NCBI RefSeq assembly: GCF_947499695.1
Contig: NZ_CANMPQ010000001.1
Location: forward strand, 1,550,001-1,614,000
Direction of reading: 5' to 3'
Length of the DNA: 64,000 nt
DNA from: an uncultured Allomuricauda sp.
GTDB taxonomy: Bacteria; Bacteroidota; Bacteroidia; Flavobacteriales; Flavobacteriaceae
Of the stretch, positions 8,947-16,840 are shown one piece after another. The notes under the pieces were generated by a model. The model ran no database searches. It saw only the letters and a program-made list of their open reading frames with translations, and was not told the origin of the DNA. Position numbers and translations under genes: made by a program. Within the stretch, counting starts at the first letter, position 1. Every line of letters begins with the position of its first letter.

Positions 8947-9065
8947 CCGTGAAAAATAATGGCCCAAACGCCAACAATTAGAAGCAAATAATATTTTTTG
9001 CGTCAAACTTTTTCAATGTTTACTGGGGTTCCCAAAGTTTTTGACGCAAAAACTTTTTTTCACGG
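8947..9065 (+). repeat. Nested inverted repeats, inner one terminator-like
   Basis: The outer arms are CCGTGAAAAA (8947-8956) and TTTTTCACGG (9056-9065). The inner arms are TTTTTGCGTCAAA (8995-9007) and TTTGACGCAAAAA (9040-9052). Both pairs are perfect. On the plus strand the inner hairpin is followed by C-T8, so it could end transcription from the two nuclease-like genes. The nested design with a further outer pair also suits a small decayed mobile element. Confidence 0.55.
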
Positions 9066-9479
9066 AATTTTACATCTTCATAAGAGACTGAATATCAGTC
9101 AACTAAAAATTGCAACATCGCTTTAGCGTGTTACCCTCTTGCTTTACATTTCTTGCTGGTAAAAACTCGCTCCAAATGTAAACACTGGGTGCTTTTTTCA
9201 CTTATTAAATCAACCTAAAATGACGGGTAATTTATTGAAGGCGACTCTTGACTCTATTGTCATTTTGGATGGTGTCAAATGAATAAAACTAAAGCTAATA
9301 TGTAATAACCGACAGCTAAACAACTTAACTAGAATTAACATCCGAATGATTAGGAATTTGTAGTCTGGGATTGGGGAGACTAATGTAGATTTTAATAAAG
9401 TGATCAACATATTTTTTATGAATGGAAATATTGTCTTCAGGAAGTACTAATACCCTTGCAATTAAACTCGGCGTACAAA

Positions 9480-10046
9480 CTAAGTTTCGGATTCAGTAGA
9501 AAAAATTTGTTTGACCTTAAACTTTAACCATGCAAAGAACTCATTTGAATAAATTCCTCCAACAAGTGCTAAGGAATAATACATCTTCTGATTACTTGAT
9601 TCATATTTGAATTCTGGTATCAGCTGAGAAACAATAATGGTAATCAGGCCAATCATTGCGCTTAGCACGACTAATGAATATACTTTGATTTTTTCCAAAC
9701 TTCGATTTCGTTGCTGAAGCAAGATTAAAACTCTTATAATGGATCCAAATATCCCAAAACAAATTAGATTAACAATATAGCTAAGTGTATCGCCGAGTAT
9801 CAAATATGTGGGATAAGCGGCAGTCATTTTATCATACTCCAAACTGGCATTCATCTCTTCAATATTCCGGAATTTGCTTGAACTCGCATCTCCTACCGGT
9901 TTTTCCGGTAATTGTTGAGCACGCTCAAACATTTCATCTATTAATATATTTGAGATACCCCCAACAACAAAGTAGAGAGATAATATCAAGAGGGTAGTTA
10001 GATATATTTTTTTCATTTTAAGGAGAGTTGCGAGTATATATTTCAT
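9480..10046 (-). CDS. Membrane protein of unknown function
   Basis: 188 residues (178 if the inner ATG at 10014-10016, giving MKKIYLTT, is used; that start avoids overlap with the upstream gene and is preferred). An N-terminal hydrophobic segment (LTTLLILSLYFVVGGI) is followed by a polar loop of ~50 residues and three further hydrophobic segments, the last around ALVGGIYSNEFFAWL. There is no recognised domain. It follows the CarboxypepD_reg-like gene, with a 28-base overlap at the upstream start or a 1-base gap at the inner one, so the two are probably co-expressed. Confidence 0.6.
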   Translation of the reverse strand: MKYILATLLKMKKIYLTTLLILSLYFVVGGISNILIDEMFERAQQLPEKPVGDASSSKFRNIEEMNASLEYDKMTAAYPTYLILGDTLSYIVNLICFGIFGSIIRVLILLQQRNRSLEKIKVYSLVVLSAMIGLITIIVSQLIPEFKYESSNQKMYYSLALVGGIYSNEFFAWLKFKVKQIFSTESET

Positions 10047-10437
10047 CTGCGGGATGGGTACTTCTTAATTCACCTTTGGATTTTGCACAATGCGGAAGAT
10101 CTGCATGTGAAGTACAACACCAAAACCTTGTTGTGACCTCAATTTCTGTCAGCATAATATTTAGGGTTTTGTTATTCCCAATTTTAATTTCTTTGGTATT
10201 AAATCCTGAATAGGATATCACTATTATATCATCCTTGGTAGCCTCCAAAGAGAAGTTTCCATCAAAATCCGTCGTAGCTCCTTCGTTTTTGCCCTTAACA
10301 ATAATTGAGGCACCGGAAATTGGTTCTCCAGATTCATTAATTAACCTTCCTGTTATGGATTCTTGTTCTTGGGCAGCAATAAATCCATGCGAAAAAATCG
10401 ATATTACCAAAAGAGTTATGAGCTTAATATTATTCAT
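10018..10437 (-). CDS. Exported protein with CarboxypepD_reg-like beta-sandwich domain
   Basis: 139 residues. A signal peptide ends near AAQEQ (~22-25). Residues ~28-97 follow the Bacteroidota pattern seen at the N-terminus of SusC/TonB receptors (SITGRLINESGEPISGASIIVKG ... GATTDFDGNFSLEA ... ISYSGFNTKEI). Here the domain is not followed by a plug or barrel but by a ~40-residue Cys/His-containing tail (RFWCCTSHADLPHCAKSKGE). It may be a free-standing adhesion/binding domain or a remnant of a longer receptor. It forms an operon with the membrane protein downstream. Confidence 0.7.
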   Translation of the reverse strand: MNNIKLITLLVISIFSHGFIAAQEQESITGRLINESGEPISGASIIVKGKNEGATTDFDGNFSLEATKDDIIVISYSGFNTKEIKIGNNKTLNIMLTEIEVTTRFWCCTSHADLPHCAKSKGELRSTHPADEIYTRNSP

Positions 10438-10492
10438 TACTTGAGCGTTTTTTAGTTTGAATTTACAAGGTCTTAAATACGTTTAATTAAAC

Positions 10493-11023
10493 TTAACCAA
10501 GAAAATCATATTCGTTAGATTCCATTATACTTCCTGCAATAGTCCCTGTTAAATAAGGTATTGAATAAGGTCGTCTTTCTGTTCTTTTAAAATCATGTGT
10601 AAATCCAATGACATGTACATATTCATGAATCCAATGAGAAGCAACATTTCTATAGGTCATATTCCTGAATTTCTTCTTTTTAGTAAATATGGTATCCTTG
10701 CTCCTATGACCAATTTCTCCTGTTAAACTGCGATAAAGGACTATTTGATAATCCCATTCATAATCAGTAGAGCTTTCCGAAGAAAACTGCTCCTTACCTT
10801 TTAATAGGCGTTCAAGAATTAATTCGTTGTCTCGGATTTCTTCGATCTTGCCATTTTCATGTTTAAACCTTCGATCCTGAAAATCCGCGGAGACAACTTT
10901 TCTATGAAATTCCTTGGAATTGATTATTATCTCAATTAACTCACGGACCTTTTTAGCCTTTGCAATATCCTTTTCTCTATTAAAGTTTACCAACTTGTTG
11001 AGGTTTACTTTTGTATTTATCAT
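10493..11023 (-). CDS. Metzincin-like zinc metallopeptidase
   Basis: 176 residues. HEYVHVIGFTH (133-143) is a complete metzincin zinc motif (HExxHxxGxxH), followed by a possible Met-turn in SIMES near the C-terminus. No signal peptide or membrane segment is visible. It is the last of three closely spaced minus-strand genes with an unknown protein and a PG-binding M15 peptidase, each also without a signal peptide. Secretion by a non-Sec route, or release by lysis, would be needed for an extracellular role. The substrate is unknown. Confidence 0.7.
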   Translation of the reverse strand: MINTKVNLNKLVNFNREKDIAKAKKVRELIEIIINSKEFHRKVVSADFQDRRFKHENGKIEEIRDNELILERLLKGKEQFSSESSTDYEWDYQIVLYRSLTGEIGHRSKDTIFTKKKKFRNMTYRNVASHWIHEYVHVIGFTHDFKRTERRPYSIPYLTGTIAGSIMESNEYDFLG

Positions 11024-11042
11024 GGAATCAAATTTTGCTTGG

Positions 11043-11921
11043 TTATCGAGCTAGTTTAATGTTACTAAACACTCTTAATTCGTCCTCATTTGGCATTGAG
11101 TAATTCAATGATTTCTTATATTGTTTGCTGTAATCTATCATAGAACGAAGAGGTTCCTTCATTTCCGTAACTAATGCCATGTTTTTGACTAGTTCTTGTT
11201 TAGTAAGCTCAAGTTTGTATGTTGGGCTCTTTATAATTACGGGTGTTAACCCATATCTAATATCTAACGAAAAATCATTATTACTTGTATGAATTTCACC
11301 GTTTACATTGATGCCGTATGCACCTCCCTTGATTTTGGCATCTAGTTTTCTATAACTTTTACGAATAACATGTTTTTGAACAATCCCTACAATTGCATAC
11401 AAATAACAAATATCAGGGTCTTGCAACAAGTATGCATTAGTCTGTATCCAATTATTTAAACCGGCCTGCCATGTGGGTGAATGAACATTTACCAGACCCG
11501 TAAGATTATCATAAAGCATCACGCTAAATGAATCGCTCTTGCTAAATTCCCCTGATAAATACGACAGAAAAGAAACACTAGCTGCAAGTTCCTTTGTTAC
11601 TACAATTGACCCTCTTTTTAAAGGGGTCTTTATCTTACTTTTTTCATCTATTTCAATTCCCATAATAGGGATCGGAGCATAATCTGAGATAAAACCAGAT
11701 CCGGTAATACCATCGGGGCATTCTCCATTATTTTTTCTTATTAGTATTACTCTACCTAAGAGTGAATACGGATTTCCATGGAAAGCATCAGCCTCAATAT
11801 ATGCAGTATAAGTACCTACACCGAGTTTTTTCTGTGCTTCGATAGCGCTATACACCGTTTCTTTCGCGACGTATGTGTTTGCATTGTTGTTCAATTCTTT
11901 AGTTGTGTGTTTTCTTCCCAT
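11043..11921 (-). CDS. Unknown 292-aa protein between two peptidase genes
   Basis: Not recognised. No signal peptide. A hydrophobic and beta-rich middle region (AASVSFLSYLSGEF; DICYLYAIVGIVQKHVI around 170-187) is followed by a basic segment and amphipathic beta-like stretches (AKIKGGAYGINVNGEI, SLDIRYGLTPVII), then a charged helical end. The hydrophobic-then-amphipathic pattern could suit a protein that inserts into membranes, but this is only a guess. It starts 12 bases after the M15 peptidase stop and ends 19 bases before the metzincin start, so the three are very probably one operon. Confidence 0.65.
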   Translation of the reverse strand: MGRKHTTKELNNNANTYVAKETVYSAIEAQKKLGVGTYTAYIEADAFHGNPYSLLGRVILIRKNNGECPDGITGSGFISDYAPIPIMGIEIDEKSKIKTPLKRGSIVVTKELAASVSFLSYLSGEFSKSDSFSVMLYDNLTGLVNVHSPTWQAGLNNWIQTNAYLLQDPDICYLYAIVGIVQKHVIRKSYRKLDAKIKGGAYGINVNGEIHTSNNDFSLDIRYGLTPVIIKSPTYKLELTKQELVKNMALVTEMKEPLRSMIDYSKQYKKSLNYSMPNEDELRVFSNIKLAR

Positions 11922-11933
11922 ATGATTGTTGTT

Positions 11934-12812
11934 TTACCACCAGTTATGTTTAAAAATTGACTTCTTATTGTTCCATACATCTGAATTAATTTGTTCTATG
12001 TAATTTGGAGAATAATCTTCTATTTTGAGAAGCTCGATACCAAACTGAGAAAATCCTGGAATAAGCAAACCCTCAGCTTGAAAATGCCACCATTCAGAAC
12101 TAAGATATTTTCTGTTAGCTTTCCGAGTAAACGCTTTTCTTGGATTAATGGGGAAGAAGCCATGTTTCTGTGCCAAGGCTGTGAAATCAAGAAAATTACC
12201 AGAAATTGTTGCAGTTCTGTCGACTCCAGAATTCCACGAATCCCAATAGACAGCTTTTAGCGACATTTTTACACCTCCTTGGGCTTTACAATAGATTTTC
12301 CAATAACCATTTGTTTTGGCTTTATTCTTGACAACTATAAATGAATCTTCTTCCGGATTAAAAAACCCCGAATCTAAGGCCAAGTCAAACGCCAAACCGG
12401 GATAGTGCATTGATTTGGCCGACCTATGTGCATTAACAGTTTGGCTTAAATAGCGTTTACCACCACTACTCGTAATCAAACCTCCGGCTTCCTTAATCTC
12501 ATTTCTTAGTTTATTATATAAGTCTGCCGCATCTTCTCTAAGAAGAAAGTTATCGTACCCATTTGATCCTCGAATTATATCAGAATCGCATTTTATCCAA
12601 TTCATTTTGGGTGGATTCAAAGCACCTGGAAATTGTAATTCCCATAGGGTCTCTGGCCCAATAATGCCATCTGTATAAATATTTACTTTCTCTTGGAACT
12701 TTAAAACATTCGATTTTAAAGTTCTATTAGTAATAGTTGAATCCTCACCAATAATTTTATGGGACTTGAGATTTCTCTCTATAGCATTTAAATATTCTCT
12801 ATTATGGGTCAA
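11934..12812 (-). CDS. Peptidoglycan-binding M15 (VanY/D-Ala-D-Ala type) peptidase
   Basis: 292 residues. An N-terminal peptidoglycan-binding-like repeat (VLKFQEKVNIYTDGIIGPET, ~36-55) is followed by an M15 zinc peptidase core with H136-x6-D143 (MHYPGLAFD) and EWWHFQ (E241, H244), the full metal and catalytic set. It should cut stem peptides or crosslinks in peptidoglycan. No signal peptide is visible, unusual for a housekeeping carboxypeptidase but normal for phage endolysins or effector-type lysins. It is the first gene of the three-gene peptidase operon, followed by a ~500-base gene-free stretch upstream. Confidence 0.8.
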   Translation of the reverse strand: MTHNREYLNAIERNLKSHKIIGEDSTITNRTLKSNVLKFQEKVNIYTDGIIGPETLWELQFPGALNPPKMNWIKCDSDIIRGSNGYDNFLLREDAADLYNKLRNEIKEAGGLITSSGGKRYLSQTVNAHRSAKSMHYPGLAFDLALDSGFFNPEEDSFIVVKNKAKTNGYWKIYCKAQGGVKMSLKAVYWDSWNSGVDRTATISGNFLDFTALAQKHGFFPINPRKAFTRKANRKYLSSEWWHFQAEGLLIPGFSQFGIELLKIEDYSPNYIEQINSDVWNNKKSIFKHNWW

Positions 12813-13170
12813 AATATTGGCTTTTTTTGAAATTATTTGACACTAGTTAATAATCCACGGCAACAACGTGAGGTCGGGGCTAAACCGAACTGACAGAATA
12901 CCTCCTAAGGTGGGCATTATCTTTATCCGGTTAATCCTCTAGAATATTTTTGGGGAAGTAATTTGTAAGTAAATTAATAATTTATCTAGAGAAATAAAAT
13001 TTTTATGTAAGATTTTTAAATTAAAAAAGAAGTAAAAAGTATTTTTAGAATCAATTGAAATCATACTTCAGACATTAAATTCATTGGAGATGAAGTCAAA
13101 AAGCCACCTATCCGGTGAGCACAATTTTCAACACCTTTCAAAATCCCTGTATATGGGCATTCTGAGCGTT

Positions 13171-13194
13171 AGGTTCTAGTCCCTCCGGCTCCAC
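13171..13194 (+). other. tRNA 3'-end-like sequence, candidate attachment site
   Basis: The segment contains a T-loop-like TTCTAGT, then CCCTCCGGCTCCA and CC. That reads like the T-arm and acceptor end of a tRNA with a CCA tail, but no D-arm or anticodon arm precedes it and the T-stem pairs poorly. Immediately after it lies a strong terminator, as behind real tRNA genes. The likely reading is that an integrated element replaced or duplicated the tRNA 3' end here (att site). The partner copy would be left of the window beside the integrase. Confidence 0.5.
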
Positions 13195-13198
13195 CTAC

Positions 13199-13252
13199 GC
13201 CCTCCGCAGCTTTGAGCTCAGCGAAAAGCGAAGGAGGGCTCTTTTGTTTTTT
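13199..13252 (+). terminator. Rho-independent terminator
   Basis: GCCCTCC (13199-13205) pairs with GGAGGGC (13233-13239), with an inner GCTTT/AAAGC pairing, and is followed by TCTTTTGTTTTTT. It sits directly behind the tRNA-end-like sequence, so it is probably the original tRNA terminator. Confidence 0.7.
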
Positions 13253-13313
13253 CACCCGATTTTGTTTTATCGTCTTATCTTGTAAAAAAACGCTCTAAAT
13301 CGATTTAGACTAA

Positions 13314-13616
13314 ATGCGATTCAAAATAAAGAACATAACACTATTCCTATTCTTAATAAACGCGATACTTCTAATAATTAATATTGAATATCAGGATCAA
13401 ATTGCCAGCATAATTCCAGATTTGGATTATGCCAAATTGTGCTTCTATCTGGGCACTTTGGGCTTTATAACGTACCTAAAATTGGCAAGGTCAAAGCAAG
13501 TATTGGACATTGCCATAGTTATTACGGTTATTTCTCTAATTCTTGCCTTATTTTTCAATCTACACTTGGCAAAATCCAATTACGATGATTGTTTATTCCC
13601 ATTTATAAGCTGTTAA
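13314..13616 (+). CDS. Small membrane protein of unknown function
   Basis: 100 residues with three hydrophobic segments: IKNITLFLFLINAILLIINI, LCFYLGTLGFITYL and LDIAIVITVISLILALFF. It ends in a short tail with two cysteines (DDCLFPFISC). No family recognised. It is flanked by two related terminator-like hairpins (13199-13252 and 13645-13690), so it forms a one-gene unit. It may be a passenger gene inserted behind the tRNA. Confidence 0.5.
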   Translation: MRFKIKNITLFLFLINAILLIINIEYQDQIASIIPDLDYAKLCFYLGTLGFITYLKLARSKQVLDIAIVITVISLILALFFNLHLAKSNYDDCLFPFISC

Positions 13617-13644
13617 ATCTTACACAAACGTTTGATTTAACTCG

Positions 13645-13690
13645 CTCCTACGCTTTTCACCTCGCTCAAAGCTTCGGAGGGTTCTTTTTA
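13645..13690 (+). terminator. Terminator-like hairpin
   Basis: CTCC (13645-13648) pairs with GGAG (13676-13679), with inner GCTTT (13652-13656) and AAAGC (13668-13672), followed by GTTCTTTTTA. It ends the 100-aa membrane protein gene. Its sequence resembles the reverse complement of the hairpin at 13199-13239. Confidence 0.6.
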
Positions 13691-13741
13691 TCCCCATACT
13701 TTCGTTGATTACCATTATCTTCGAAATCATTACTAATTCCC

Positions 13742-14026
13742 ATGTCCACAGGAAAATCTTGGTTACGAATTCTTATCGACCTCATAGAGGTTTTTGTTAA
13801 CAACAAGGAAGGCAGCAAAAGAGGCCGCACTTGGCACCAACATGTGGTCCCTTTTGAAGAAGGTTGGGCCGTACGCCGGGAAGGCAACAAACGGGTTACC
13901 AGCAAACATCGTAAGCAGAGTACGGCGATTCGCAAAGCCAAAAGTCTGGCCAAAAAATATAAGGCCGATGTCATCATTCACCGGGAAAGTGGTGGTATTC
14001 GAGAGCGAATTAGTTACGACGATTAA
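13742..14026 (+). CDS. DUF2188-family protein
   Basis: 94 residues. The C-terminal ~60 residues fit DUF2188: HVVPFEEGWAVRREGNKR, then a basic helix with repeated Lys/Arg (AIRKAKSLAKKYKADV) and IIHRESGGIRERISYD. The family consists of small cytoplasmic proteins without known activity. The start at 13742 leaves an N-terminal ~35-residue extension (WLRILIDLIEVFV). Other frames overlap this stretch on both strands, but only this one gives a family-like protein. Confidence 0.75.
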   Translation: MSTGKSWLRILIDLIEVFVNNKEGSKRGRTWHQHVVPFEEGWAVRREGNKRVTSKHRKQSTAIRKAKSLAKKYKADVIIHRESGGIRERISYDD

Positions 14027-14135
14027 CTATAGTACATATTAAGTTGAATCTCGATTCAAGCAATGTTGATAAAGGTAATTGTGCATAATTTTGAATTGAC
14101 AGAATCACTTATTTCAGTAATTTTGAAAAAGAAGG

Positions 14136-14158
14136 GGTCGGGATTTGGACACCCGACC
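14136..14158. repeat. Perfect 7-bp hairpin
   Basis: GGTCGGG (14136-14142) and CCCGACC (14152-14158) with a 9-base loop. Read on the minus strand it is followed by a pyrimidine-rich CCTTCTTTTTC, so it could serve as a terminator for minus-strand transcription from the XRE gene. The surrounding 360 bases (14027-14385) show no convincing gene. Confidence 0.4.
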
Positions 14159-14385
14159 AAAGATTCATTTGCCAGCGATTAAAGAGTTTGGACCTCTTCA
14201 ACGGGACAACTAGCATTTGAAAACTCGACTCCTTCAAATTTTCAATAGTAAAAATAGAGTTCTGCCCATTACTTGAGGAAAATCTTAAAGTTGAGTTATA
14301 CACTCTCAGTACACAAAACTAAAGTGGATAACTCATAGGAGTTGTTAATAACTCATTTTTCTTGAAAAAATCAACTAAGTTATAG

Positions 14386-14604
14386 TTAGCTTTCAATCTG
14401 ACTAAAGAATTGAGAGAGCTTTACCCCTCTTGCCTCGCAAATCTTGTGAAGTGTTCTTAATGGGATGTTATAACCGTCTTTTTGGGAAATTTTTCGAACG
14501 ATTTTCTCATCAATATTATGATCCAATGCAAATGCTCTTTTGGATTTTGCTTTAGCAATCCATTCAGATGATATGTAGTTGCAAATGGCTTTGTTTATCT
14601 CCAT
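14386..14604 (-). CDS. Small XRE-type helix-turn-helix regulator
   Basis: 72 residues from the ATG at 14602-14604 (MEINKAI). Longer upstream extensions run through a palindromic operator and are unlikely. The sequence is almost wholly an HTH_3-like domain: WIAKAKSKRAFALDHNIDEK, VRKISQKDGYNIPLRTLHKI and CEARGVKLSQFF. It probably binds the 26-bp palindrome 32 bases upstream of its start and so controls itself and the divergent 102-aa gene. Confidence 0.7.
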   Translation of the reverse strand: MEINKAICNYISSEWIAKAKSKRAFALDHNIDEKIVRKISQKDGYNIPLRTLHKICEARGVKLSQFFSQIES

Positions 14605-14635
14605 TGTAAAACAAAGGAAAAGTTTCATGATGTAA

Positions 14636-14661
14636 ATAATGCGGACTATCGTCCGCATTAT
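14636..14661. promoter_or_regulatory. 26-bp palindrome, candidate XRE operator
   Basis: ATAATGCGGAC (14636-14646), spacer TATC, GTCCGCATTAT (14651-14661): 11-bp arms with no mismatch. It lies in the ~100-base divergent region between the XRE gene and the 102-aa gene, the classical place for a repressor operator. Confidence 0.65.
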
Positions 14662-14704
14662 CGAATTTTTACTTACTTCTGAAAAACAACCCAAATCACT
14701 TTTC

Positions 14705-15013
14705 ATGGAAAAAGACAAAACCATTTACTTAGAAAGCCTAGACCTTCCTTTGGAAGCCTATTTTGGTTCGTTAACACCCCAGAAACGAGATTTTAGCGCT
14801 ACAAACTTACGGTTCAAAGGTTATCGTGACCTGCTTTTTAAGTTGGAGTCGTTGCTCAACGTCTGCATTTTGGCTTTGGACAATGAAAATTCTGGCAATC
14901 ATGAAGCCATTGTGGAACCGGGTGTAAGCATTTTATCGGTTCTGGAAATGGCGGTTCAACTGATTCCGCATGAAGAGGCCGAGTTTTTGGATGGGGTTAG
15001 GGAGCAACTTTAG
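14705..15013 (+). CDS. Unknown 102-aa protein divergent from XRE gene
   Basis: 102 residues from ATG 14705 (MEKDKTIYLESLDLPLEAYF); the longer in-frame start would lie within the palindromic operator. Soluble and helical, with no signal peptide; pattern LFKLESLLNVCILALDNENS followed by ILSVLEMAVQLIPHEEAEFL. Family not recognised. Proteins of this type are common beside small XRE genes in Bacteroidota. A toxin-antitoxin or regulator-target pair is possible but not shown. Confidence 0.55.
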   Translation: MEKDKTIYLESLDLPLEAYFGSLTPQKRDFSATNLRFKGYRDLLFKLESLLNVCILALDNENSGNHEAIVEPGVSILSVLEMAVQLIPHEEAEFLDGVREQL

Positions 15014-15307
15014 ATGTAAAAGCCATTGAAAAGCAACTCCATTCGCCATCTGATATAGAAAAACCATAGAAATTTTACGGATTTTCTGCAGTGCTCATTG
15101 CACAAAAACCGTATAATTTTCAAGGCATTTCCTTGTCAATTGCAACTTATCTAAATATTTGACTTTTAGCCGATTACAATTTATTTAAAGATACTAAGTT
15201 GTAACTTCAATCCTCCCCCATACAAGAGTCCAAAAGTCCCATTTCTTATCTCAAACAAGAACAGTATTCTTCTGTTTTGGTTTATGCCAAAAACTAACAT
15301 CACCTAA
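15014..15307. other. Intergenic region with imperfect inverted repeats
   Basis: 294 bases without a gene. It shows an imperfect repeat, AAATTTTACGG (near 15070) against CCGTATAATTTT (near 15108), and a second loose pair, TTGCAACTTA against TAAGTTGTAA (near 15140-15205). It probably contains the promoter of the following exported-protein operon. Confidence 0.4.
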
Positions 15308-16840
15308 ATGAAAAGACTTATTCTCATTTTAGTAATCCTGTGTTCTTCACAATTCGCTTTCGGCCAGAAAACGGAGGAAGAAAAACCAAAAAAGCAAGAA
15401 TCGTCAAATGAAAAAAAAGATCCACTAATCATTCAAGCTACCCATGATGTCACAATTAAGCTTGAGGAAGAAAAAAAAGGCAAAAAACAGAAGGAAATAC
15501 CTATAGGAAAAGTGTTTGACCACTCAGTAGAAATTAAAGATCCGGTAGATGAAATATTTCTATATGAAATAAAAAGTAAGTATACCAAGGATATCTACAA
15601 TTTGGACCTAACCCTGGATTTTACAGATTCCCAATCCAATGAATACATTAAAAAAGAACGTCTTCTAAAAATCGAGAAACAGGAGGCCTTTCATTACTTC
15701 TTTAAGGTTCCTACTCTAAGAGTCAATAGATATTATTACATAGTTTCAAAATATTATGGACATGACCTTTTGAAAATCTTTGAAGCTATGCGCGATGAGG
15801 GACTGAATGAAGGTTATATTAAAACATCATGGATGAGGATGATGATGGAACTTAGTGAAAAGAGAAAACCATTCTATTTATATTATTATCCACTAGTTAA
15901 TGAATTAGTTGTTTTTAAAGACTTAGTTTCCAAATCGAAAATAGATTTGACATTGGATAATGCTCAGATATCCGATTCCGATAAGGATGAGTTGAAAAGA
16001 CTAACAGAATTTGCTTTTCCAATAATTAAATATAATCCTCCAAGCATTGACCTAATAGTAAGGTTTGCAAAATGGGCTAAGAAGAAGTCTGATTTTGGGA
16101 TAGATGACACATGGTATTTTTCCAATCCCGAAATTGGATTGGGCAAACACTATGATTTTCTTGGTCTCTACAACTTTTACAAAAAACACATAGAAAAGGG
16201 TTTTCCTGTCAAAACAATTGATTATTCAGATAAAGATCAGATTGACAAAATAATTAAATCCATTAATGATAAGATACAAGACGAAATAGAATATTTTGAT
16301 TCTATTAGCAATTATCACCCAAATTACTTGAGAGATATTGAAACCATTGTTAGCGCTGCAGAAAATTTTAAAACCTTTCCCCTGACCTTTGAAAAATCCT
16401 TTAAGCGTTCTTTGGTTCCAGATTTTGGTCTTTTGGTAAATCGATTTCCCGGAAACGAATATCGTGGCCTTCCTTTTGTTGGTGTTCATATCCCATTTGA
16501 ACCTGTAAACAAAGACGTAACCATGGCAGAATCCAGACTATCCTTTGGTCAAAGGACATCTTTGCATGTTGGCATTACCTTAAGTTCCATTGCAGAAGAC
16601 AATGTAAGAGATGATTTATTTAGCAATTACTCTTTGATATTAGGGTTTGGCCGTAAAATAATTCATCATGCGCTTCGACTTAACGCTGGTGCGGTAGCCT
16701 ACAATAAGATTGATGCCATTAATGGGAACAAATCCTTCGCACTTTCTCCTTATTTAGGTTTATCGATAGACATTGAAATACGAAAATGGCTGGAAAAAAC
16801 CATTCCATCTTTTACCGGAAACTTTAAAAAATCAGAATAA
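15308..16840 (+). CDS. Exported protein of unknown function, 510 aa
   Basis: A clear signal peptide (LILILVILCSSQFAFGQ) is followed by a low-complexity Lys/Glu segment (EEEKPKKQESSNEKKD), a beta-rich region with a Lys/Glu insert, a helical middle, and a C-terminal ~120 residues with alternating hydrophobics (LHVGITLSSIAEDN, YSLILGFGRKI, ALSPYLGLSIDIE) that may form an outer-membrane barrel portion. No family recognised. It overlaps the next lipoprotein gene by one base (TAATG), so the two are translationally coupled. Confidence 0.7.
   Translation: MKRLILILVILCSSQFAFGQKTEEEKPKKQESSNEKKDPLIIQATHDVTIKLEEEKKGKKQKEIPIGKVFDHSVEIKDPVDEIFLYEIKSKYTKDIYNLDLTLDFTDSQSNEYIKKERLLKIEKQEAFHYFFKVPTLRVNRYYYIVSKYYGHDLLKIFEAMRDEGLNEGYIKTSWMRMMMELSEKRKPFYLYYYPLVNELVVFKDLVSKSKIDLTLDNAQISDSDKDELKRLTEFAFPIIKYNPPSIDLIVRFAKWAKKKSDFGIDDTWYFSNPEIGLGKHYDFLGLYNFYKKHIEKGFPVKTIDYSDKDQIDKIIKSINDKIQDEIEYFDSISNYHPNYLRDIETIVSAAENFKTFPLTFEKSFKRSLVPDFGLLVNRFPGNEYRGLPFVGVHIPFEPVNKDVTMAESRLSFGQRTSLHVGITLSSIAEDNVRDDLFSNYSLILGFGRKIIHHALRLNAGAVAYNKIDAINGNKSFALSPYLGLSIDIEIRKWLEKTIPSFTGNFKKSE

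Larger units (their letters stand above)
8670..9479. other. Non-coding stretch with inverted repeats
   Basis: About 810 bases with no convincing gene. It contains a perfect 15-bp inverted repeat (8803-8858), a nested pair of inverted repeats (8947-9065) and a shorter pair of TTTACATTT/AAATGTAAA arms near 9143-9184. Such a cluster of palindromes between convergently transcribed cargo genes is typical of the joints of mobile DNA, but no transposase or integron gene is present. The short minus-strand frames in it look random. Confidence 0.6.
12813..13313. other. Gene-free stretch at island end
   Basis: About 500 AT-rich bases with no convincing reading frame. It presumably holds the promoter of the M15 peptidase operon on the minus strand. 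The right part holds the tRNA-3'-end-like sequence and the terminator listed separately. The 5' half of a tRNA matching that 3' end was searched for in the preceding 100 bases and not found. Confidence 0.6.

Noticed and set aside
9210..9410. 66-aa minus-strand frame in the inverted-repeat region
   Set aside because: Low-complexity hydrophobic composition typical of AT-rich non-coding DNA; no start context or neighbours supporting it.
10018..10437. Full TonB-dependent receptor
   Set aside because: Only the CarboxypepD_reg-like domain is present; no plug or barrel follows in any frame.
13100..13194. Complete tRNA gene
   Set aside because: Only a 3'-end-like segment is present; the acceptor 5' strand, D-arm and anticodon arm are missing and the T-stem pairs poorly.
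13666..14042. Several frames antisense to or overlapping the DUF2188 gene
   Set aside because: Only the frame at 13742-14026 gives a recognisable protein; the others are shadows.
14109..14303. 64-aa minus-strand frame containing a 7-bp hairpin
   Set aside because: Spans a terminator-like structure and has no recognisable pattern.
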